Shown: positions 6,395 through 11,194 of the stretch, one piece after another
Numbering within the stretch: the stretch's first letter is position 1
Layout of the letters: the number at the start of each line of letters is the position of its first letter
DNA from: Ilumatobacteraceae bacterium
GTDB lineage: Bacteria; Actinomycetota; Acidimicrobiia; Acidimicrobiales; Ilumatobacteraceae
Length of the DNA: 11,194 nucleotides
Assembly (NCBI GenBank): GCA_019090765.1
Contig: JAHRVJ010000165.1
Coordinates: 1 to 11,194 of the forward strand
Direction: 5' to 3'
Notes under the pieces: generated by a model
Database searches by the model: none
What the model saw: only the letters and a program-made list of their open reading frames with translations
What the model was told of the DNA's origin: nothing
Made by a program: the position numbers and the translations under genes

Positions 6395-7751
6395 TTCGCT
6401 CCATTCTCATCTCATGTGCATGGCTAATCGGAACCGGCTCGTCTGAGGCACCAAGCCTCGGACGAATCACGGCGAGCATTGCGACGAGCCAGAACAACAT
6501 GTTCACCGGAAAGACATTGAAGTACGGCACCCCAAGACCGGCAACGCTGAACGCAACGACATAGGCACCGAGAGCCTGGTAGATCCGTGCCACCTTCAAC
6601 TGGCCGGCATCGCGCGCCAACCGCGCAGTTGACACCGATCGCCCGACTGCGATGACCACCAATGCCAGAACCGCAACAAGACCGACCATTCCGAAGTTTG
6701 TGAAGATAACGATGTACGCATATTCGGATCCGACAGCCTCGTGCGGCGCCCCGAATAAGAACCTCCAGATTGTCAAAGTGTCCAAGAAGTCCGTGAACCC
6801 GAGCTGACCCGGACGACGCGCGCCGAAATCGAAGCGACTGACCGCGCTGTCCTTCTTTCGGGCGATCACATCCTGCAGGTAACTCGAGGACGCAACCGCG
6901 ACAACACCGAGGAGCATCACACCGAACACCACACCAAGCACCTTGAGTTGCTTTGTGATTGCTGCGAGAGCCAGCAATCCCACGCCAAACCCGACCGCTG
7001 CAGAAAAGGACAGCGTGAGGAACAACAAACCGGCCAGCAAAACAAGCATGACCGCAGCCGGCCCCTTGCGATCAAGGGTCGGCCACATCGAAACAATGAT
7101 CAGAATCGGCAGAACCGCCATGACACCGAAACCGTTTGGATCGTCCAAACCAGCGCCGAACCGAACAAGTGCACCGTTGTCATACGCGAGCGCCGGCAAC
7201 CGATCGGCTCCGAAATAGAAGACAATCTGGATGAGTGAGAACGCCACATGATACGCCACCAGCCAAGTGCCCGCCTTGGCGTAGATGGACCACGCTGCCT
7301 CTCCAACAGGTGCCGTTGGCATGAGCAGAACGATCGGGATGAAGAAGAAGCCAACGACAAGGCTGCCGAATTGGGATGAGGAAGGGCTCGACCAGATCGC
7401 GGTGATTGCGACGAAATAGAAGAACAGCACCGCCAAGATTGGTGCGAACCCTCCAGTGGCCTGATAGCGAAGCCACGCAATCGAACCTCTCGAACGAGCG
7501 AGCCAGAAAACAGCCCCCCACGCGGTCACCGCAACTACAAACACCGCGACGTACTTCGCGGACTGCCACGCGTACGGTGTATTTGCGTATGTGGGCGATG
7601 TGCCGGTGCTGTTGAACTTGAACGCCCAGCGGTGGAAGTAGTACACGTTGAGACCCACGAACACGAGAGACATTCCCAGCGCCATCTGCCGCTCAGTAGG
7701 GCCTACACGTCCCGAAATCCTGGTTGCAAGGTCCTCCTTCTGTTCACTCAT
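6387..7751 (-). CDS. O-antigen polymerase/ligase-like polytopic membrane protein
   Basis: The 454-residue protein has about eleven hydrophobic segments, roughly at residues 24-40, 66-85, 101-120, 128-146, 160-180, 207-223, 231-260 (possibly two), 270-288, 343-370, 391-410 and 414-430. A large extracytoplasmic loop (about 289-342) lies in the second half. Before the sixth segment comes 'RFGAGLDDPNGFG' (197-209), the Arg plus D-P-N signature seen in Wzy polymerases and WaaL ligases. Members of this group join lipid-linked oligosaccharide units outside the membrane. Being first in an operon with an initiating transferase and a GT4 supports the polymerase role, but ligase activity cannot be excluded because sequence identity between the two is low. 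The ATG at 7751 has no strong Shine-Dalgarno. No flippase gene is seen in this window. Confidence 0.8.
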   Translation of the reverse strand: MSEQKEDLATRISGRVGPTERQMALGMSLVFVGLNVYYFHRWAFKFNSTGTSPTYANTPYAWQSAKYVAVFVVAVTAWGAVFWLARSRGSIAWLRYQATGGFAPILAVLFFYFVAITAIWSSPSSSQFGSLVVGFFFIPIVLLMPTAPVGEAAWSIYAKAGTWLVAYHVAFSLIQIVFYFGADRLPALAYDNGALVRFGAGLDDPNGFGVMAVLPILIIVSMWPTLDRKGPAAVMLVLLAGLLFLTLSFSAAVGFGVGLLALAAITKQLKVLGVVFGVMLLGVVAVASSSYLQDVIARKKDSAVSRFDFGARRPGQLGFTDFLDTLTIWRFLFGAPHEAVGSEYAYIVIFTNFGMVGLVAVLALVVIAVGRSVSTARLARDAGQLKVARIYQALGAYVVAFSVAGLGVPYFNVFPVNMLFWLVAMLAVIRPRLGASDEPVPISHAHEMRMERSD

Positions 7752-7930
7752 GCGACCGCCATCGTGGCATATTCAACAGCTAACCCCATCGTCTGTCACA
7801 CGACGCCGGCTCGTGCTCGCCACGAGGGGCCAACGATTGAACCGCGAAGGACACCTCGCAGATGCCAGACTCGCAGCGATATGACCGCCGTCGCCCGCGA
7901 ATACCCCGACCGGTGGACGGTCCACCCCTC
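7752..7930. promoter_or_regulatory. Divergent intergenic region between polymerase-like and sulfotransferase genes
   Basis: These 179 bp separate two genes transcribed away from each other, so promoters for both strands should lie here. I cannot point to convincing -35/-10 boxes. The clearest element is a dyad, GGTGGAC-G-GTCCACC at 7912-7926, ending 4 nt before the chosen sulfotransferase ATG. The region also holds an in-frame upstream ATG at 7862, which would add an Arg/Pro-rich leader of 23 residues. Confidence 0.5.
7912..7926. repeat. 15-bp perfect dyad just upstream of sulfotransferase start
   Basis: GGTGGAC and GTCCACC are perfect inverted arms around a single G. As RNA it would form a 6-bp hairpin with a 3-nt loop where a ribosome binding site should be; as DNA it resembles an operator half-site pair. 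Function is not shown. Confidence 0.5.
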
Positions 7931-8689
7931 ATGATCTTGCGTGATCTCGGACTGATACTCATCCACATTCCGAAGTGTGCGGGTACCAGCATCGAGCACA
8001 ATCTCACCGCTCAAAGACCCAAGATCGAAGACCCACCTGACTACGAACTCGCTTGGGGATGGTGCCCCGACCGGCGGATCTGGATGCAACACGCAACGCC
8101 CCAGCAACTCGTCGATCTGGAACTGATCAGTCGCAAGGATTTCGACGAGATGTTCAGTTTCACGATCGTCAGGAACCCATACGCCCGAGCGGTGTCCGAC
8201 TACTACTTTCTTCGCCGACAGATCGGTGGTGCCGGCTCATTCGACGCGATGCTCAAGGCCGAAGGTCGGTGGGAGAGAATTCTGTCGGATGCCACGACAC
8301 CCGAATACCGCGGCGACCACCTGCGGGCTCAGCTCGAGTACCTCACGATCGACGGACACGCGGTGATCGACCACGTCGGCCGAGCGGAGGACTTGGACAG
8401 TACCTACACGGTCCTCGAAAGTCGGCTAGGCAAAACACTCGACCGCTCGATACACCAGAAGGCCGCACCAAACTATTTCCGCCACTACTCGCAGTTCTAC
8501 GCCAACCCCGAAGTGGAGTTCGTCAAACAGACCTACTCCGAAGACCTCCGTCAACTCAGATACAACTTCGACGATCGGCGCACAAGCATGTCTCGCCGAG
8601 AGCGCCGCCCGCGACGGGCACTCGCATCCCTCGACTCGGTCTGGTTCTCCGGCAAACGCGTCATCAAGAACGTGCTGAACAGAAGTTGA
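7931..8689 (+). CDS. Carbohydrate-type sulfotransferase (sulfotransferase family 2-like)
   Basis: From ATG 7931 this encodes 252 residues. That start places 'MILRDLGLILIHIPKCAGTS' at the N-terminus, as is usual for the family; the in-frame ATG at 7862 would only add an Arg/Pro-rich leader. The 5'-phosphosulfate loop is 'HIPKCAGTS' (12-20) and the 3'-phosphate-binding motif is 'FTIVRNPYARAVSDYYF' (77-93). A 'DHVGRAEDLDSTY' segment (147-159) and a late 'TYSEDLRQLRY' helix match the same fold. Such enzymes move sulfate from PAPS to a carbohydrate hydroxyl. The usual His base is not certain here. No membrane segment is seen, so action in the cytosol is expected. No Shine-Dalgarno is visible, and a dyad occupies that position. 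It converges on another sulfotransferase with only 36 bp between stops. The C-terminal 35 residues are basic. Confidence 0.85.
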   Translation: MILRDLGLILIHIPKCAGTSIEHNLTAQRPKIEDPPDYELAWGWCPDRRIWMQHATPQQLVDLELISRKDFDEMFSFTIVRNPYARAVSDYYFLRRQIGGAGSFDAMLKAEGRWERILSDATTPEYRGDHLRAQLEYLTIDGHAVIDHVGRAEDLDSTYTVLESRLGKTLDRSIHQKAAPNYFRHYSQFYANPEVEFVKQTYSEDLRQLRYNFDDRRTSMSRRERRPRRALASLDSVWFSGKRVIKNVLNRS

Positions 8690-8725
8690 AAGCACCCGTC
8701 TCGTAGGCCACCTATCGGCCAACAG

Positions 8726-9586
8726 CTACTTCGAGTAGCCCATGCTCTCCATGAAGTCGCCAACCAGATCCCATATCTGATCCGCTTGACGAGGAGTGAG
8801 CTTCGTCTCCCAGCTCTGCACCGACCGAGTGTCGATGCTTCGCTCGCGCACCGTGTCGCCTGGACCGGAACCCACCAGAACGGTCTCGTGCCGAAAGCAT
8901 TCATCCGCCGGTTGAAGACCGACGTGAGAAAGCATCCGAGGGATCTCAATCTCAGGCTCTGCAACCAGCGACTCGTACTTGACTTGCAACACTTGTAGCC
9001 CGTGCTGACGAAACTGATCGGCGAGCGACATCTTCATCTTGGCAACGAGTGCCATCTTCAAATGCGGAGCAACATCGGTCCCGAGACGTTCGAGCACCTC
9101 TAGTTCCTCAGCGAGCCTCTCCGTCATGTCATCGGAGTCACGAATCAGCCGCAATTGGTTGTCGGCAATAGGTACACGGCTCAAGGAGAGAGCAGATGCG
9201 ACGACGGCGCGGATGTCACGTTGCAGATAGATGATCGGTGCACTCGGCCAAACACTGCCAATTGCCTCCGAGCTGTAAGTGAGATTCGGCGCTTTGAGAA
9301 CAACATGTGAGATGCCACCGCGCACGGAACCAGACCAGCCAACGCGATTGGCGGGTTCGCGGTAATCCTTTCTTGCAAGCCGACAGCACAGCCGGAATTT
9401 CGCTGCCACATGGGCGCTCGATGCAGATCCGAGCGCCGCTCGATACCACCGCGTGGCAGGAGGCCCCTCCTCGATCAACAAAGAGTGAGGGTGGGAACCC
9501 AATATTTCAGCAACCAAGGTGGTGCCGCTGCGTTGGCACCCAACGATCGGCACCATCACCAGAGCATCGACGGCCAGCGAGACCAT
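8726..9586 (-). CDS. P-loop sulfotransferase
   Basis: The protein is 286 residues from ATG 9586. Its 5'-PSB loop is 'PIVGCQRSGTTLV' (about 13-25), with the classic RSGTT core. The 3'-phosphate motif is 'IIYLQRDIRAVVASALSLSR' (about 118-137), and 'VKYESLVAEPE' (202-212) is the conserved strand-turn of this superfamily. It should use PAPS as sulfate donor; the acceptor is unknown. The start is uncertain: a TTG at 9607 would overlap the upstream gene by 14 nt, ATG 9586 starts 7 nt after its stop, and ATG 9556 begins at 'MVPIVGCQRSG'. None has a clear Shine-Dalgarno. It follows a second, dissimilar sulfotransferase and a glycosyltransferase on the same strand, which suggests a modified glycan. 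Confidence 0.85.
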   Translation of the reverse strand: MVSLAVDALVMVPIVGCQRSGTTLVAEILGSHPHSLLIEEGPPATRWYRAALGSASSAHVAAKFRLCCRLARKDYREPANRVGWSGSVRGGISHVVLKAPNLTYSSEAIGSVWPSAPIIYLQRDIRAVVASALSLSRVPIADNQLRLIRDSDDMTERLAEELEVLERLGTDVAPHLKMALVAKMKMSLADQFRQHGLQVLQVKYESLVAEPEIEIPRMLSHVGLQPADECFRHETVLVGSGPGDTVRERSIDTRSVQSWETKLTPRQADQIWDLVGDFMESMGYSK

Positions 9587-9593
9587 CGGGTCG

Positions 9594-10463
9594 TCAGCAA
9601 TAGCCAAGGCGGTCTCTCACAAGCTGGAGAACGGCCTCAACCCGGCGAGCAACATCGTCGGAATAGACGGCAGAGGGATTCTGCAACCGAGACAGATCGA
9701 TCTGGTCAGCCAGATCGGTATCTCGGCGCTCGATGCCCAGCCAGGATGTCAAACGGTCAGCACAAAGCTGAGGGCTCTCGACAAGATCCTCGAATCGGAA
9801 TTCGAAGACGCGGGACTCTGGCAGTCCACCGAGCGCATTCTCCACAAGATCCAGCTGGTGGGTCGTGGTGTAGGCCATATGCATCGCCGGTGAATCATCG
9901 AGAATCTCGCGTCGGTCAATACCGCAGTGGTCGTATGCCAAAGCCATCGAAATACGCCCGGTGCTGTTGTCCAATCGAGCGGTTTTGTGTGTCCGCCGTA
10001 GGCAGGTCGCCAGCGGGTCTCGAACCATGTGAACAAATCTTGCTCCTGGAAACGCGAGCAACAGGTCTTCCACCAAGATCAAGCTCTCAGGAACCTTGAA
10101 GCCCCACAGCTCGTCCGTTCGCCCCCGATGTTCGAGCATTCTCGCTGCACTGGATCGAAGGCGAGATGCGACCTGAGCTTGCTGCCATGGAGCAGGACAG
10201 CGATGCCGCTCCACGATCGCCTGGTATACGGCCGGAACCATCTCGAGTGCGTCACCCGATCTGTTCTGGTCGTTTCCGAGAAACACTCCGACGTCACTAG
10301 CCATCGCGGCCAAAAGACGCGAGCCACTTCCGCCGCGGGCAAGCAATATCACGGGCGAGTCAAGATCACCGACATTCCATGTGGCGTCAAGGTCCAGCCC
10401 CGCCCGGACCCACGTCTTGCCGAAGTCAGCATCGGTCTCGCCGATCTCGGGCCACTTACGCAC
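9594..10463 (-). CDS. P-loop sulfotransferase with variant PAPS loop
   Basis: From GTG 10463 the protein is 289 residues. 'PVILLARGGSGSRLLA' (37-52) is placed like the 5'-PSB loop, but reads GGSGSR rather than the usual RSGTT. 'ARFVHMVRDPLATCLRRTHKT' (141-161) is a good 3'-phosphate-binding motif, and 'VFEFRFEDLVESP' (219-231) is the conserved later strand. These three in order fit the sulfotransferase superfamily. It lies 3 nt after the stop of the upstream glycosyltransferase and just before another sulfotransferase, so all three are probably co-transcribed. Cysteines and acidic patches do not suggest a particular acceptor. The start lacks a clear Shine-Dalgarno. The family is likely; whether the altered loop still binds PAPS is open. 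Confidence 0.78.
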   Translation of the reverse strand: MRKWPEIGETDADFGKTWVRAGLDLDATWNVGDLDSPVILLARGGSGSRLLAAMASDVGVFLGNDQNRSGDALEMVPAVYQAIVERHRCPAPWQQAQVASRLRSSAARMLEHRGRTDELWGFKVPESLILVEDLLLAFPGARFVHMVRDPLATCLRRTHKTARLDNSTGRISMALAYDHCGIDRREILDDSPAMHMAYTTTHQLDLVENALGGLPESRVFEFRFEDLVESPQLCADRLTSWLGIERRDTDLADQIDLSRLQNPSAVYSDDVARRVEAVLQLVRDRLGYC

Positions 10464-10466
10464 GAT

Positions 10467-11194
10467 TTAGTCGTCAGCACATGCACGCTCCGCGAGATAC
10501 GAGAGCGAATCACGGTCGGACAACTTTGATGAGTCGGTGGATCGCCGAATTCGTCGACCCTCGGCATCGGCAAATTTATGGATGGTCGGTGCCTGAACCA
10601 CGTACGTCAGCTGTGACTTCTGACGCGCTATACGCGGTAAATCTCTGCCGAGATGATGGATGCTCGGCATCAGCAGGTCGACATCGACGAGGCGCTCACG
10701 ATGAAGAATCATCAGTTGCTCATCGAGGCGCTCGACAGCTTCGTAGGGGGTATTCCCGAACGTATTCTCGTATCGGTGAGGGTCACTCCATTGGCCACAA
10801 AGCGCGCCATCAGATCTCCAGCCGACGGCACCGAGCAGCGCCCACAGCGGATCAATTGACTCGAGAGCGGCGAGCGAAGCCTCGAACTGCGAGTGCCAGT
10901 TGGACGGGAACAGCACGTCTTCATGGACAACCGCAATGAGGTCATGCTTCGTACGCTCAATTCCCGACGAAACAGCCAAAGCCAGAGTGTCGAAATTCAA
11001 GCCAGCGGTGTTGTCGACCACAACGAGTTCATTCAGCGGGTCCTGCACGCACTCGGACAGCACGATGTTGTGAAGGTACTCATCTGAGAACCGCACCACG
11101 ATGAAACTGATGGGACGACTCGGCTCGGGAAGGCCGGGCGCGATCTTGGGGTATCGGCGCAGGCCGGAGGTGCGGCGTGCTACCCGGGCGGTCC
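10467..11194 (-). CDS. GT-A type glycosyltransferase-like protein, 5' end outside window
   Basis: The frame is open from the right edge to a TAA at 10467-10469; about 242 residues are seen. A GTG at 11099 lies within the frame, but the coding pattern continues upstream of it ('RYPKIAPGLPEPSRPISFIVVRF'), so the true start is outside. 'ISFIVVRFSDEYL' followed by 'NELVVVDNTAGLNFDTLALA' looks like the first strands of a GT-A fold, and 'HDLIAVVHEDVLFPSNW' holds the metal/nucleotide site region in the H-(E/Q)-D-V-x-x-P form found in the Glyco_tranf_2_5 group (PF13712, from memory). The later 'IHHLGRDLPR' could include a further active-site His. Donor and acceptor are unknown. It heads a minus-strand unit with two sulfotransferases. 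Confidence 0.65.
   Translation of the reverse strand, partial: TARVARRTSGLRRYPKIAPGLPEPSRPISFIVVRFSDEYLHNIVLSECVQDPLNELVVVDNTAGLNFDTLALAVSSGIERTKHDLIAVVHEDVLFPSNWHSQFEASLAALESIDPLWALLGAVGWRSDGALCGQWSDPHRYENTFGNTPYEAVERLDEQLMILHRERLVDVDLLMPSIHHLGRDLPRIARQKSQLTYVVQAPTIHKFADAEGRRIRRSTDSSKLSDRDSLSYLAERACADD

Noticed and set aside
8053..8706. Plus-strand ORF of 217 codons overlapping the sulfotransferase
   Set aside because: It is Arg/Pro-rich and overlaps the frame that holds both PAPS motifs.
8690..8725. Bidirectional terminator between convergent sulfotransferases
   Set aside because: The 36-bp gap contains two GGCC-containing words but no real stem with complementary arms.
9410..10099. Plus-strand ORF of 229 codons
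   Set aside because: It is antisense to two sulfotransferase genes with good motifs; its composition is typical of a shadow frame.
1..11194. tRNA, rRNA or CRISPR array
   Set aside because: No regularly spaced direct repeats and no cloverleaf-like or rRNA-like stretch were seen by eye.

Overview
The window looks like chromosome from a high-GC actinobacterium. Dense, overlapping ORFs, GTG starts and G/C-rich wobble positions fit this. The first gene carries a 'VDVSGYF...PARLLDTR' wall-repeat motif that I associate with secreted proteins of Acidimicrobiia (Ilumatobacter-like). That placement is an inference from one motif, not a demonstrated taxonomy.

Layout, left to right. (1) 2-448 (+): the 3' end of a secreted protein whose C-terminus is a CAP/SCP domain. 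(2) 564-2734 (+): a tight four-gene operon with overlapping ORFs. It encodes a ferritin-like diiron carboxylate protein, an SCP2-like lipid/sterol-binding-fold protein, a 69-residue zinc-ribbon-like protein, and a 137-residue Cys-rich ferredoxin with two [4Fe-4S] motifs and an extra CxxC...CxxC tail. This is the least ordinary part of the window and reads as a self-contained oxygenase/redox cassette of unknown substrate. (3) About 2755-4332 (-): a gene graveyard. It holds a frameshifted sugar-phosphate transferase, the 3' part of an IS3-family transposase in at least two frames, a frameshifted and truncated family-2 glycosyltransferase, and an unassigned coding-like stretch. (4) 4548-7751 (-): an intact three-gene overlapping operon with an O-antigen polymerase/ligase-like membrane protein, an undecaprenyl-phosphate sugar transferase and a GT4 glycosyltransferase. 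(5) 7752-7930: a divergent intergenic region. (6) 7931-8689 (+): a carbohydrate-type sulfotransferase, convergent with the next block. (7) 8726-11194 (-): two further P-loop sulfotransferases behind a GT-A-like glycosyltransferase that runs off the right edge.

How the genes may work together. Blocks 4-7 contain an initiating sugar-phosphate transferase, glycosyltransferases, a polymerase-like protein and three different sulfotransferases. Together they suggest a surface or exported polysaccharide, possibly sulfated. The pseudogenes in block 3 are the same kinds of gene (an initiating transferase and a GT2), so the locus appears to have been remodelled around an IS insertion, with an older version decaying beside the current one. 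The four-gene redox cassette shares no obvious pathway with the polysaccharide genes and faces them convergently, so I treat it as a separate unit.
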